The translations under genes were made by a program, and so were the position numbers. Positions 20,323 through 32,755 of a DNA stretch of 64,000 nucleotides are shown one piece after another; within the stretch, counting starts at the first letter, position 1; each line of letters starts with the position of its first letter. This DNA comes from Erodium maritimum (lineage: Eukaryota > Streptophyta > Magnoliopsida > Geraniales > Geraniaceae). The notes beneath the pieces were generated by a model that was not told the origin of the DNA, searched no databases, and saw only the letters and a program-made list of their open reading frames with translations. The stretch spans positions 56,033,675 through 56,097,674 of the forward strand of contig OY997594.1 of NCBI GenBank assembly GCA_963921825.1, written 5' to 3'.

Positions 20323-22961
20323 TGTCACGCCCCAAATCCGGTTTTGACCGGACTCGAGATGTTAACTAAAATAATAAATAAATAAAGCGATTTAAAAGGT
20401 AATAAATTCTGAAATAATAATCCGAAGGTAATAACTCTGATAAAGTGAGTCAACAGCTCATAAATCCAGCAATAAACGTTCAGTTCAAAAAGAGGGTACG
20501 TCTTTAGACCAAACTAGTCTAAGACCCTCGCTAGCTCCCTAGCTCTGAGAATCCCGCTAGACAACATCCCGCTCAAAACCTGTAAAACAATAAAGTAAAG
20601 GGGTGAGCTTTCGCTCAGTAGGAAAATTAGTTAAGGTGATGAGTGTCCGCTCGTCACCACGAGAAACCGTCCAATTAGGGCATACTAGCAAAGCACAACA
20701 CTAATGACACCCACGGAGAACACATAACCACAAATACACTTACATGACCACAATCACCCTGTACTCACATCACTTATCCGCTCATCAAGCATACTATACA
20801 CAATAAAACAATCACACGTCCCGTACCGCAGTCCCCGACTCCGACAATTGTACATAACCCGACTCTATCATATCGTACCGGAACACTCAACATCGGCCTA
20901 GATATCTTCCCGGAACCGCATCGGGGCACAATCACGATACATCATACCGGACCACACAGCATCAGCCTATATGTCTTCTCGGGAATCCTTCGGGGCACAA
21001 TCACGACACATCATACCGAATCACAAACCGTCGGCCTAAATACTCTACACCGGCATACCCCCTCGATGTAGGTATCGTACCGGAACCACACCCCGGGGGA
21101 CCGCGCATACGTGGGACCACACCGTCGGCCTAGGTACTACCCTACACCGGCGTACCCCCTCGGTGTAGGTACCATACCGGAATACAACTCCTCTTGGAAC
21201 ATGCATCAAGAAAGTCTCACGCATCACAATGCCATAGTTCAACCACAGTATACCAACCGGGTCAACTTACCACAACACATCACATCGGTCTATCAATCAC
21301 CCGATCATATCACAACGATTGGTTCACGTCATATCAAGCATGGCACACTTGCCCAAAACATAACAACACGCTACACCGAGCATATCATAACATGATTCTC
21401 AATCTAACAACGGATGAACTACACATTAAGCATCACAATCATAGATCATGGAATCACAATCAACACACAACCTAAGGGCTCGACATGGCCCGCATGCATT
21501 TCTATAGCACGACAATTTCGCAAACTTACGGCTCGTAAGCTATCCCTCATTTCACTCGTGGCTCACATCCTAACATGCAATTCTAACAATTAATTCAAGT
21601 AATCGCAACCTATATGCATACTAGTAACTTTCCGCAATTAAACCGGTATTCGCTACTTTCCCTACCTCGATCGCTTTCCGAACGCTTAGTCACTTCACGA
21701 GGTCCAAAAGTCTCCTCCTCCGCCAAGCTCGGGTCCAAAGTCTAGGATCACAATTAAATACTAGAATCAAGAGTAATTCACAATTGGTCCAAAGAGGAAC
21801 ACATTCCCAATTAACCCCGAAAGAGCTCGGTTATAGATAACTGTTCCAAATACTCGAAATCTAACAAAACGGACCCAAAAGGCCCAACTCTGGTCTGTCA
21901 CGGTTCGGGTCACGGAGCCTTGGCGGACTCCGTGACGGTTCGGGTCACGGAACTGTGAGGTTCCCCGTCACGGGTGACGTCACGGAACCGTGACGTGTGC
22001 CGTCATGGCCTCCGTCACGGAGCCGTGACGCGTTCCGTCACGGTGCCGTCACGGATCCGTGACGGGTCTGACACTGTTCCGCCTTCTTCTTCCTCCAGCT
22101 TCGATTTCACGAAAATAAACCTCAAAACCTCCATTTTTGACCTTCTCAAACCTCCAAATCAGTACTAAAAACGTCTCTACTTCAATACCCATAATGGGTC
22201 TTCATTAAAACACAACAATCCAATTAAAAACTATCATCCAACACCCTTTTCTCTCCAAAAATCTTCATCCAACACCAAAAACCTCAAAACCCAACCATGT
22301 TCATCATTTTTCCTCAATACCCATGAACCAAATTCAACAAAAACAAAAAAATAGGTTGGGAATTTACCTTGAGAATGGAGAATAGAGGAAGAAACTAGTG
22401 ATTTTGGGAAGATTTGGGTAGAAAATGAGTTCAAGACACCCTTTTCCCTCATTTTTTTCTTCTTCAAGCTTTCATAGCTCTCTTTCTTCTCTCTCTCTCT
22501 CTCTAAATTTCGGCCACCCTTGATAAAATGGGCTGAAATGCCTTCATTTGGTGCCTAAAACCTAGGTGAGAATAGTCTATAATGCCCCTTTAAGCTTTTT
22601 CCCTCTCCATGGCTCAAGTGGGGGCAAAATGGCCAAATCTCCCTCCTTTCTTATCCCCCAATCCAACATGGACAACTGTCCATGTGGGGACCACTTATAC
22701 CCAAACTAAATCTCAGCACACTTAATTAATTCTTTAAGACTTAAGGTTTGACCGAAAATGACCCCGGGTTGACTTTTTCACAAAAGAGACCGTTTGAAAG
22801 GAAACTACCCAACTAAGCTAATTGTAACGACGACTAAGCTTTTTGGGTCCCGGAAAGGTCCTGAATGACTCCTGGAGTCATCGGTTGACTTTTCCGGCAA
22901 CAAGTCAACTTTCGCCAAAAATCGCCAGTTCGACCTGGATCGATCGGGGGCGGTTCTTACA
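20323..22961 (-). repeat. Solo LTR 2, 2639 bp, TSD GAACA/GAACG
   Basis: Begins TGTCACGCCCCAAATCCGG and ends CGGTTCTTACA, flanked by GAACA (20318-20322) and GAACG (22962-22966), one mismatch. Closely related to solo LTR 1 over its whole length. Hairpin TGAGC-TTTC-GCTCA at 20604-20617; tandem block about 20865-21180; palindrome array 21898-22070 with a perfect TGACGTCA at 21975-21982. On the minus strand a GA-rich leader and CTCAAG|GTAAAT donor-like site lie near 22367. Inserted between the two terminal blocks of the TRIM-like element. Confidence 0.8.
21898..22070. repeat. GTCACGG/CCGTGAC palindrome array in solo LTR 2
   Basis: Same array as in solo LTR 1, with the same order of dyads and several point differences; includes TGACGTCA at 21975-21982. 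Confidence 0.7.
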
Positions 22962-23016
22962 GAACGTGTTAGAGTATAACTATAATTGTGCCTTCAACTA
23001 TCAGCTTGAGCTTTTA

Positions 23017-23353
23017 TTGTATTTTGTGGGAGATTTTTTGAAAATACAATTAAAAGAAGTAAATTATCTAATTAAATGAGATTAAATACAAATTAATATT
23101 TGTGGGTTAATGAGGATTAATGGGTAACATGGAAATTCTCCTACTACCATTTTCCGAATATTTACACACTCTTTTTATCTTCATTTTCTCTCTTGAACGA
23201 AATTCTCCCTAAATAATAATTTCTTTCAAGATTGTTCTTGGGTACTGTGCTTTGTAAGTTCCATATCAAGAATCGTGAATGGGCACGAGTCTGGGTAGAA
23301 GATGTGTTAAGCTCGGGAGCATATCGACTTGTTCACCATCTCGGACGTACCGA
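23017..23353. other. AT-rich spacer
   Basis: No gene seen. It lies between the TRIM-like block and the next LINE derivative. Confidence 0.4.
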
Positions 23354-25417
23354 AATAATTTGCTTCAAGTTATTTTTTGGATATGCGCTAGAATTTTATT
23401 GAAAGATCGATCTCTAAGGAGGAGAAAGCCAAAAGCACAAGACAAACGATTACAATAGTCTGCGTAAGAGAAACATGGAGAAAACCCTTAACAAAAGAAA
23501 CAAGGCCTAAGCCAGACCAAAGACCACAAATCGACACCCAAGATCTATTCTTCCTCATACCACTCGCTATCCGAAGATTGGATCGGATCGTTGGGGGCCT
23601 TAAGTTCCCGATTGAGCGCCCGAGTCCTGGACCTGGTATTATGAGTCCGAGGTACATTCAGAGGAGGTACTGAAAAAGTTGACTGTCCCTTGCGAGCCTT
23701 ATCCTTGAGGGTCTGCTCAGACCACCCGTCGAATGACTACAACTGGTCTATCACTCCTAAGGACACGTCCTGAATGGGTGGAAGCTTACCAAAAACCTTA
23801 TTAGTAATAAAATACAAAAGATGCTTAGGAGCCTGGTTCACACGTTTTGGAGGTTTGAGGAGGGCATCTTTCTGTGGAGATCTAGTCCCCGGATGAACCA
23901 CCCTGCTTCATACCCGGTCCACCATCGCTCTGACACAAAGCACCCGACCCAAGTCCCAGATTAACTTGAGTCTACAAAACTTGGGCCTGCACCTGCTTCG
24001 ACTGGATCATCTAGGCCTGATCCGACTGGGACAACCGCGTACAAACATGTGCATCTGAATCACTACACTGCTTTGTAATAGCAACAATAGTTGGGCTATA
24101 GCAATTTTCATCTTGGGCTTACACGACTTTGGACCCAGCCCACACGGTACCTTGTACCAAAATGACTGCAGAGGACTGTTCATCTTCTTCCCCATTAATC
24201 ATGGGAATTTCATATTCAAACGATTTTGAAATCGAATCGGTCGCGAGTTGATCTAAAACTCCTTGATTCGAGGGAATCCCTTGATTCCCACCTGAATCGG
24301 ACGAAACCGAAACAAGAATAGTCGACCAACTCTCGCCATGGACTCCAACAACACTGCTACGTCGAGCTTCAAACCACTAGACTCGACCACCTTTTGAACC
24401 TTACCTTCCTTGAAAAGCACGTCCGAAGAATCAACCGGGCTTGAGTTGTTCTTCTGAAAACTAAGAATAGAGCATATGCTCTGATTTAAAGAAGCAACCG
24501 GACAAGACACCGGAACGGAAAAACTCTCGGCCTTACGCCGAGCACGAGCAACAAATAAGATATAACCATTCATCTTATATCCTTGTAGGCTTTCAATAGC
24601 CTGGGATACTTCCACCTCCGCCGAGAATCGAATGAACCCAAAATATTGGCCTTGTCGGTTAGGCCGATGCAAAACTGAAATCGATGCAATCTCACTAAAT
24701 GGATCGAAAACACCCTGTACCCACTCCTCGTATGATTCAAAAGATAAGTTACAGACGAAAATTTCAGTAGAAAACTCAACAAAACGCACCGGCTTACCAC
24801 CCTGATGGCTTTGAAACCTTTCTAGAGTCAGACGAAGTCTTATCGGACACAATGTCCTTCACAAAAGCCTTCGTGATCGGAGCCTTGTCAACCACTGGAT
24901 CCTTCCCAATATCCTCTCGTACCACCGGAGCTGTTGGAGTCTCCTTCAAAATCCACCCTAACTGGTTCTCCTGACCACGAACACGAGCCGGAATGGTTGA
25001 TTTCCGCCTCTGCGAACCTTTCACAGCCTCAGCATGTGTGGCTGACCCTTGATTCACAGCCCCAACATGAATGGAGGTTGTGACTTCAATCACTATGTTC
25101 AGGACTTTTGCAACTAAACCCAACACGTCGGTGACCTCAACAAGCAAATCAACGAGACCCCCATAGAAAGGAAGATCACCTACCACGGACCTCCTCTGGC
25201 GACGGCAGGAAGAAGTTCTCGTCTATTATGGTGATGTACCCTTAATTAGAAAAGTTGAGTTCTTTCGTATTAAGCGTATAATGGAGCCAATAAAGTTGAA
25301 CGCAATGATGTCGACAACAAGAAGATGAGGAGGAGAATAACAAGAAAAAAAACTAGAGCCAACTGCCATTTTGCAGAGAGAGCACGTAGTTTCATCTCAA
25401 TAATTTGCTTCAAGTTA
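23354..25417 (-). mobile_element. RRM-type LINE derivative, 2026 bp, perfect 19-bp TSD
   Basis: A 19-bp duplication AATAATTTGCTTCAAGTTA (23354-23372 and 25399-25417) encloses a body with a T-rich left end and an RRM-containing ORF1 on the minus strand. No endonuclease or reverse transcriptase is present between ORF1 and the tail. Like the DUF4283-type copies at 2478-12097 it keeps both ends but lacks ORF2. Its ORF1 type differs, so it comes from another LINE lineage (BNR-like). Confidence 0.85.
24253..25186 (-). pseudogene. LINE ORF1 with RNA-recognition motif
   Basis: Two overlapping minus frames (25186-24794 and 24852-24253) form one ORF1 with a frameshift at about 24800-24850. The downstream part has an RRM: RNP2-like IFVCNL, then FDPFSEIASISVLHRP, RNP1-like GQYFGFIRF and AIESLQGYKMNGYILFVARA. 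RRM-bearing ORF1 proteins are known from the BNR subclade of plant L1 LINEs, where the domain is thought to bind element RNA. The upstream part is low-complexity and Val/Thr-rich. Frame break and stops make it a pseudogene. Confidence 0.75.
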
Positions 25418-25546
25418 GTGGACCTAATTGTCAGGACACAGTTTTCCTGTCACTTTTTTTATTCTGCAAAACGGATATGTTCGTTATTTTACTTTATCTA
25501 CTATTCATGTTCTTTGCATACTACCTATTTGTCTATTAGATGATTT

Positions 25547-25750
25547 TATTATCATATATGCTCTCCTTGATTCCAGCTCCACAATCATCTCCACATTCCC
25601 TTACTTATACAGTTGACCTATATACATTAATTCTCTGTTAATAGTCGCCTTATATGGCTTATACAAACCCTGTATAAATATGTACTCAGACTAGAACCTA
25701 AATCATCAAGTAAAATACATTTTACCTTCACTCTCGCTTGATCTTCTTCA
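25547..25750 (+). repeat. Copia 5' LTR
   Basis: About 204 bp, starting TATTATCATATATGCTCTCC and ending CTTCTTCA next to the tRNA-Met primer site. A TATA-like TGTATAAATATG lies at about 25669-25680. The exact left end is inferred from the 3' LTR start at 32736. Confidence 0.6.
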
Positions 25751-25752
25751 TG

Positions 25753-26640
25753 GTATCAGAGCAAACCCGACTTGATATAGCAGACGAAGTAGAGCAGACA
25801 TGGGAGGGGTTAAGTGTGGCTGCCAATTCCACCGAGACAACCATCACTAACACCTCACCCTTCTACCTACACCCATCTGATAATCCCGGAATGGTGTTTA
25901 TCACGCAACCGCTAAGTGCATCTGGTGATAATTACTATGCTTGGCGTTGCCACCTACGAGACACCCTTCAATACAAACACAAGGTGGGATTCGTAGACCG
26001 ATCCATACCCAAACCCGATGTCCAATCCGGGAACCTTCAACTATGGCTTTAGTGTAACACTTTGGTGAAGTCATGGTTACTGAATTCTTTGAGCAAGGAG
26101 TTGCAACTCGGTTGTGTTCATGCCGAGACAGCAAGAGAGATATGGCTCGATTTAGAGCAGCGTTTCACCCAAGGGATTGCACCCCGTGTGTACGCTTTAC
26201 GCCGTGCAATTTCCCTGTTACAACAAGAGAGACGTTCAGTTTCTATTTACTATGGCAAACTCAAAACAACATGGGACGAATTGCAAGGTTTGACATCCAT
26301 ACCTGTGTGCGACTTCCTGATGGGGCTTGATGACGACTACACCACAGTTAGGTCACAAATTCTCAGTTTGGACCCTCTACCAGGACACGGCCGGACTTAC
26401 GTCGTTGCTGCCCAGGAGGAATCGCAGCGTCTTGTCACGACGTCGCGAGCCCCTCCGTATGACGCTGCTGCTATGGCTGTTCGCCGTGAGGGTGGTGATT
26501 TCCGGCGCCGGACTGACAGTCGCATGACCCATGGCCGATCTCAGTTGCGCGACATACCTGTACGCCGCTGCAACCATTGAGGGAAAACAGGCCATAACTC
26601 CAACGCCTGCTACGCCCTGATTGGATACCCGGAGCACTGA
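25753..26640 (+). pseudogene. Copia gag remnant
   Basis: The plus frame from 25753 reads MVSEQTRLDIADE and later PLSASGDNYYAW, GFVDRSIPKP, then a stop at 26050. It continues as VKSWLLNSLSKELQLG, ETAREIWLDLEQRF and GKLKTTWDEL. This is the retrotransposon gag pattern of copia elements (UBN2/DUF4219 type). A knuckle-like CNH.GKTGHNSNACYALIGYPE follows near 26570-26630, with one stop. The gag protein would form the particle. Confidence 0.75.
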
Positions 26641-26679
26641 ACGAAGCCAGATCGGGATGTCGGCAACGAGCGGAGGAAC

Positions 26680-27940
26680 GTGCGAAACTCGGACCGTGTC
26701 GCTGCTGCTGATTCCGATCGGAGAAGAAGCCTTAACACGCTCCTTGGTGTCGTGAGAGAAGAAGCCTCCCTTATTGACAGCCCACACCAACCCGATGGAC
26801 TCTTGGAGAGCTTAGTGGGCCAACTCACTAAGGCACAAAAGGCCCATCTTATGGGTCTGCTTGGAGGGCCCCAAAGCACTAAAAGTGCAACAAATCATTT
26901 TGCAGGAGCCTCTTCCTCGATCAATCCAGGTTCTTGTGCTCTGAATTTTTCCGGTAATGATACATCACTTTGGATTATTGACTCAGGTGCCACAAATCAT
27001 ACAACTTCTGATCATCATCAATTACGTAATAATGTCCCTCATATTAAATCCTCATTTGTTGACATACCGAACGGTGAAATGATCCCAATTAAGGCCGTTG
27101 GAGATGTTAAAATCAATGAAAAATTGATGCTTAAACATGTTCTTTCGGTACCTCAATTTTGTTCCGATTTACTCTATGTGAGTCGGATAACGCTAGATCT
27201 CAATTGTGCTCTCATTTTTTATTCACAATGTTGTGTAATTCAGGACTTACTCTCGAGGACGCTGATTGAAACGGGTAGGATGAAGAATGGACTATACTAT
27301 TTGGAACCAACGGAAGCGGGGAAGGCACTAATGACTCTTGGGAACAATGCCACACAACTGTGGCATCGACGCTTGGGTCACATTCCGGCAAATCGACTAC
27401 CTTTGGTTCCAAACTTACCAATAAAATTAAATAAACACGGACTGGGAGTTTGTGATTCTTGTTGCAGGGCAAAGTCAACACGCCTTGATTTTCCAATCCG
27501 CACAAATAAATCTTTGCGACTCTTTGATTTAATACATTGTGATGATTACAGTCGTGCTACATGGGTTTTTTTGATGAAACATAAATCTGAAACCAAAACA
27601 CACTTGTTGCATTTTTTTCATTGGTGCAGGGTCAATTTCACACGAACATCAAAACCCTACGCACCGATGAAGGAATTGAGTTCCAGCACAATGAACTTGT
27701 ATCCTAATATGACACAAATGGTATGGAGTTCCAAACCAGTTGCGCTGGCACCCCACAACAGAACGGAGTGGTAGAACGAAAACATCGACACTTACTTGAG
27801 GTTGCTCGCGCACTTCGATTTCAAGCTCGCCTACCACTTTTCTTTTGGGGAGAATGCGTCCTCACAGCCACCTATCTCATCAATAGAACTCCACTTGTGA
27901 TCATCAATAACAAAACTCCATATGAGCTCCTTTTTCGGTA
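26680..27940 (+). pseudogene. Copia protease and integrase remnant
   Basis: The protease active-site block WIIDSGATNHTTSD lies near 26970-27010. The GAG-pre-integrase block LWHRRLGHIPANRL and CDSCCRAKSTRLDFP follow. The integrase core is internally deleted: LIHCD is joined directly to DYSRATWVFLM, which removes the segment that normally separates them. A frameshift at about 27725 leads to [20 protein letters not shown] and [14 protein letters not shown]. Catalytically dead. Confidence 0.8.
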
Positions 27941-29331
27941 AGGAACCAACTTATGAGCATTTGAGAAGTTTTGGTTGCCTTTGTTATGCCCACCAACAGA
28001 CTAAAGACAAATTTTCCCCTCGATCAAAGCCTGGAATTTTCTTGGGATATCCAAAAGGACAGAAAGGGTATCAGGTTTATGACTTAGAAACCCAAACTAT
28101 ATTTGTCTCTCGTGATGTGCGTTTTTGGGAAAATATCTTTCCAGGCGTTCAGTGCCTTGATACAGATGATCATCTTGCGCCCCCATTTGCTCCTTTTGCT
28201 TATCCCACTGATCTGGACACAAGTCATGTCATTCCCGAACCTCATCACACTGCTGAAACTACTCCTTCTCTAGAAGTCTTAGGTCCGGTTGAGTCATCTC
28301 TTGGAACCTCAAATCTACCACACTCAAATCATGTTGACGATAACATCACTATTGAGTCCGACCAATCTCACCATGAAATCTCAAGTCAAGCACCGGCCCG
28401 CACAAAAAGGCAACGCCACACGTCTTCTCGATTATCTGGCTATGATTATGCCCTACCGCCTTCTCTCGCTCCCCCAGAGACCGCCACACCTCCTTCAGCA
28501 CTCTCTACGGTACATCCTCTTACTCAATCAATTTGTTATAAGAGATTTTCTCCCAACCATATTGCCCTGTTATCGGCCATCTCTTCCATAGATGAGCCTC
28601 GCACATTTTACCAGGCTCAGAAACATCAACATTGGAGAGACGCTCTGACAAAGGAGATTGCGGCGCTTAAGGCCAACAATACTTGGAGCCTAACCTCACT
28701 TCCCCTAGGGAAGCGTGCTGTTGATTCTAAATGGGTATACAAGGTCAAATATCGACCTAATGGCACGATTGAGCGCTTCAAATCTAGGATTGTTGCTAAA
28801 GGATACACTCAGGTTGAAGGAGTTGACTACACAGACACTTATGCCCCCGTGGCTAAAATGGTCACCGTTCGTTGTCTCCTTGTGGTCGCTGCCGCTAAAC
28901 GTTGGCCTCTACACCAACTCGATGTCAATAATGCTTTCTTGCATGGAGACTTACAAGAAGGAGTTTACATGAATGTTCCGCAAGGTTTTTTCAAAAAAGC
29001 AGACGCTCGAGTTTTTCGCCTCCACAAATCGATATATGGGTTACGCCAAGGTTCCTGGAACTGGTATCACAAGTTCACCGAATCCATTATCACCCTTGGT
29101 TTTCGACCTTCCGCAGCAGATCATTCCTTGTTCACATTCACAGCAAAGGACTCTTTCGTCGCCGTACTTATTTATGTCGACGACATCATCATTACAGGCA
29201 CCAACGACAAACGCATCCAGAATCTTAAACTTTACTTGTACCAAAAGTTTCGCATCAAAGATTTGAGAGCATTGAAATATTTTTTGGGCCTCGAAGTCTC
29301 CCGTTCTCCAACTGGTATTGTACTCACCTAA
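27922..29331 (+). pseudogene. Copia reverse transcriptase region
   Basis: A 469-residue plus frame contains LRSFGCLCYAH, GYQVYDLETQTIFVSRDVRF and the RT block VDSKWVYKVKYRPNGTIERF, AKGYTQVEGVDYTDTYAPVA, QLDVNNAFLHGDLQEGVYM, SIYGLRQ and the catalytic YVDDIIITG. It ends at KYFLGLEVSRSPTGIVLT with a stop. This is the best-preserved part of the element. The following codons run into the solo LTR at 29408. Confidence 0.85.
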
Positions 29332-29407
29332 CGTAAATATATTCTTGACATCTAATCTGATTGTGGACTCACAGGTTGCAAGCCCACCAAATTTCCCTTG
29401 CCACAAC

Positions 29408-32004
29408 TGTCACGCCCCAAATCCAGTTTTGACCGGACTCGAGACGTGACTCAAGAAAATAACAAAAGTAACCTTTAAAGGTAAGATTAACCGCGTAAAA
29501 ACCCAAGCAATAATTTCGATTAAAACCTCGATACAAAGTTTCAGAACGTTCAAGATCTACCAAAAGCGTCTCAAATAAGTAAGTTCCTAAATATGTCCTT
29601 AAAACATAAGGTTTAACAAACTATGACCACACACGTCACTAAAGGATGAAGCACCCGAACCCATGAAGCTCCCAAGCCTCGAGTCCACTACTCATCAAGC
29701 AGGGCTGTACAGACAGTAGATCAACAAATAGGGGTGAGCTAACGCTCAGTAGGGAAAATTGTAAAACATAGCGGTTAACATCTTTAATAAATTAGAATAA
29801 CACAATTAAACCCGAATTCTAATAACTTGCATAACTTAAGAGGCACTCAAATAAAGGGACAACCTAATGTTTAACGTTTAAGAAGATAATAATTACTGCA
29901 GAGAAGTTAAGGGTAGAACAATTAAATATCATAATGGAAGGTTAAGCCTCGACACTCCGATCTACAATAATCTTGTGTCATGTCGGATTTCCCCTAGAAC
30001 AATTAAATATCATAACGCGTAACCATTCCCCGCAGGGTAAACCATCCACTTTCCCCGCAGGGTCCACCACCAATGCCCCGCAGGGTCCAATAACCAATGC
30101 CCCACAAGGTCCAATAACCAATCAATTTTCCAAGGCTATGATACTACCGGATTACCGCCCCCCCGGTGTAAGTACCATACCAACAACCAAACATCTTAAG
30201 AACACGAACAAGAGAATCACATATCAACACGTCGAACAACCAAAGCTTAACAAATCACACTTTCATCACCACAAACACCCAAGAGATTCATATATCTTTA
30301 CACTTACCATTATACTTACCAATCACGGTCCATCGATCACCTGATCGTACCGTTTGGCACAATCAGTCATACTCGATCATCCATTAAATCATTCAAGCAT
30401 TTATTCAATCATCCAATTATTCAAGCATTCATTCAAACATACGATTTAGCTAGTTCCATTAGACTCTTAATTTATCTTAAACTAAGCCAGCAAGCATGTG
30501 AAGCAACCACAACCAATCCTATGGCTCATCACGGCCTTTCTACCAGTAAAGCAATTCCCAAGTATTGAAAGCGAGTTATACTAGTGATTCACATCCTAAG
30601 CATGCATACTAGACACTCCCGGTTATTAATAAATGAAAAGCGTTTATTCTAGTGATCCCTATATGTAACTAGACCTTTCCGATTTTATTAATCTAATAGG
30701 CATACTAAGCATTAAAGTGCACGAGGAGTTTAGTATGTCCCCTACCTTGTGGTCTTCCTATAATAACCCTTCTAGTTGCCGGAGTCCAATCTAGCTTCCT
30801 CTCCGTTCTTCACACGGGTTCCTAAGTAGTCTTCGTCTCTCGAGCTCGGTTCCAAGGTCTTGAACCACAAGTAAACTCTAATTAAAGGCTAATCAAGGTG
30901 CAATCAACTAAGTTCAAAAGACTCTACTCGCTGTTTCAAAACCACCTTCTTGAAGTGAACAAAAGAGATCGAAAAAGGGTTTCAAAGGACCAAAACTGGT
31001 CTGCCACGGATCTGGTCACGGATCCGTGGGCTGTGCCATCACGGGTCTCCTCATGGAGCCGTGTTTGACACCGTCACGGTCTCCCTCACGGAGCCATGAC
31101 GTCCTCCGTCACGGTTCCTGTCACGGATCTGTGACGCCTGGTACTGTTCATCCGCCTGCTTCCTCCAGCTTCGGGTTTTCACGATTTCAACCCCCAAAAC
31201 CTCCATGGATGCCCTTCTAAAGCTCCAAAAACAGTTCCTAACGTCTCTATTTCAAAACCCACCATGGGTTTCCATCAAAACTCCACAAAAGCAAGATTGA
31301 ACCAACAATTAACAACAATTTCCTCCAAAACTTCAATAACCAAACTCAAACTTCAAAACCTAAACAAGTTCTTCCATTCTCCTCCAAAACCCATGAACCA
31401 AAATGGGTAGAAACGAAATTAGATGAGATATTTACCTTGAGGGTGAGGAATGGATGAGGAAGATGATGTTTTGGAGAGTTTTGGGGAGTTAAACCACCTC
31501 AAGACTCCATTTTTAGACCTTTCTTCACCTTCAAGGTCCAAAGTTGCCTCTTCTCTTCCACTCTCTCTCTAAATTCGGCTAGCACACAAAATGAGGTGAG
31601 AAGTGCTCCAATTTTCTTTAAAACCCTAGTTTGATGACATTCCAATAATGCTCTTAGGTCCAATCCTTCCAATTTGACTTTTGTGAGGGTAAAAGGGTCA
31701 ATAGGGGAGGAACAAGTGTCATAGTTGGGGACCATTTTGCCTTTAATAAAATCCAACACTTATAGTTAATTCAGATCTAATCGATAAAAAGTCTCGGGTT
31801 TGACCGAAAGTTGACCTATTCAATATTAGAGTCAAACGAAAGGTAACGACCCAACTAAGCTAACCGTGATAGTGTCTAAGCTTTTTGGTCCCCGAAAAAG
31901 GTCCCGAATGACTTCCGGAGTCCTCGATTGACTTTTCCGGCCGAAAGTCAAACTTCGTCCAAAGTCACCGGTTCGACCGGGATCGACCGGGGGCGGTTCT
32001 TACA
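29408..32004 (-). repeat. Solo LTR 3, 2597 bp, TSD ACAAC
   Basis: Begins TGTCACGCCCCAAATCCAG and ends GGGCGGTTCTTACA. The perfect duplication ACAAC (29403-29407 and 32005-32009) lies within copia pol, whose coding resumes right after it. Hairpin TGAGC-TAAC-GCTCA at 29735-29748; a short tandem block of CCCCGCAGGGTCC units at about 30020-30120; palindrome array 31002-31135. Donor-like CTCAAG|GTAAAT on the minus strand near 31435. Confidence 0.9.
31002..31135. repeat. GTCACGG/CCGTGAC palindrome array in solo LTR 3
   Basis: A shorter, more diverged version of the arrays in solo LTRs 1 and 2. The perfect TGACGTCA is not preserved here (TGACGTCC). Confidence 0.65.
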
Positions 32005-32727
32005 ACAACAACATCGTCTTTCAGCCACTACTGGTCCTGCTTTCCAAGACGTCAGCCAGTATCGTCGACTCGTTGGTCGCCTATTATACCTCACCATCAC
32101 ACGACCTAACATTAGCTATGCGGTCCATGTTTTGAGTCAGTTCATGCATGCTCCAAGACAACCTCACCTCGATGCAGCACTTCATGTACTTCGATACCTT
32201 AAGGGTTGCCCAGGTCAAGGAATCTTTCTTTTCGCTGACACTCCTCTATCTTTACAATTGCGATGCTGATTGGGCAGGATGTCCGGACACTAGAAGATCC
32301 ACCACATGATACATTATCTTCGTAGGCTCATCTCCTGTATCTTGGCGCTCCAAGAAGCAGAATGTTGTCTCATGTTCCTCGGCAGAAGCAGAATATCGGG
32401 CCATGGCTGCCACTAGCCGCGAGATTGTTTGGCTCCGTCAACTACTCCACGACTTACGTGCACCTCAGACCGCTCCAGTTCCTCTTTTTTTGTGACAACC
32501 AGGCCGCCATTCATATTGCTTCCAATCCAGTGTTCCATGAACGGACAAAGCACATCGAAATTGACTGCCATTTTGTTCGCCAACTCCTGCAGAATCACAC
32601 TCTCATCCCTCGATCGATTTCAGGTCAGCACCAACTGGCAGATATTTTTACTAAAACTCTCGGTTGCGACCGCTTTCACACATTACTTCGCAAGTTGGGC
32701 ATTATCGACCTACATGCTCCAACTTGA
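32005..32727 (+). pseudogene. Copia RNase H remnant
   Basis: After the solo LTR: YRRLVGRLLYLTITRPNISY and LDAALHVLRYLKG. After frame changes come [53 protein letters not shown] and a C-terminus [11 protein letters not shown]. These are the conserved copia RNase H motifs (CDAD-type site broken at about 32264, SSAEAEY, CDN, KHIEID). A stop codon follows just before the polypurine tract. Confidence 0.85.
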
Positions 32728-32755
32728 GGGGGGAGTATTACCATATATGCTCTCC

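Larger units (their letters stand above)
20065..23016 (+). mobile_element. TRIM-like element, split by solo LTR 2
   Basis: Two near-identical blocks, TGTTAGAATATAACTATAAT (20065) and TGTTAGAGTATAACTATAAT (22967), are followed by CTTCAACTATCAGC. After the first comes ATGATATAAGAGC, a decayed form of the initiator-Met primer site TGGTATCAGAGC. Before the second comes a purine-rich GTGAGGGAAC. This is the layout of a miniature retrotransposon: short LTR, primer site, no genes, polypurine tract, LTR. Without the inserted solo LTR the unit is only about 300 bp. The end of the right block is estimated. Could also be part of a larger copia element. Confidence 0.5.
25547..32755 (+). mobile_element. 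Decayed Ty1/copia element, split by solo LTR 3
   Basis: The 5' LTR (25547-25750) is followed at once by the primer site TGGTATCAGAGC (25751-25762). Gag, protease, integrase, RT and RNase H remains follow in copia order. A polypurine tract GAGGGGGGAG ends at 32735, and then the first 20 bases of the 3' LTR (TATTACCATATATGCTCTCC) repeat the start of the 5' LTR. The 3' LTR is cut off at a T-run belonging to a LINE-like tail. A 2.6-kb solo LTR interrupts the RT/RNase H boundary. The LTR starts TA rather than TG, probably by mutation. Confidence 0.85.
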
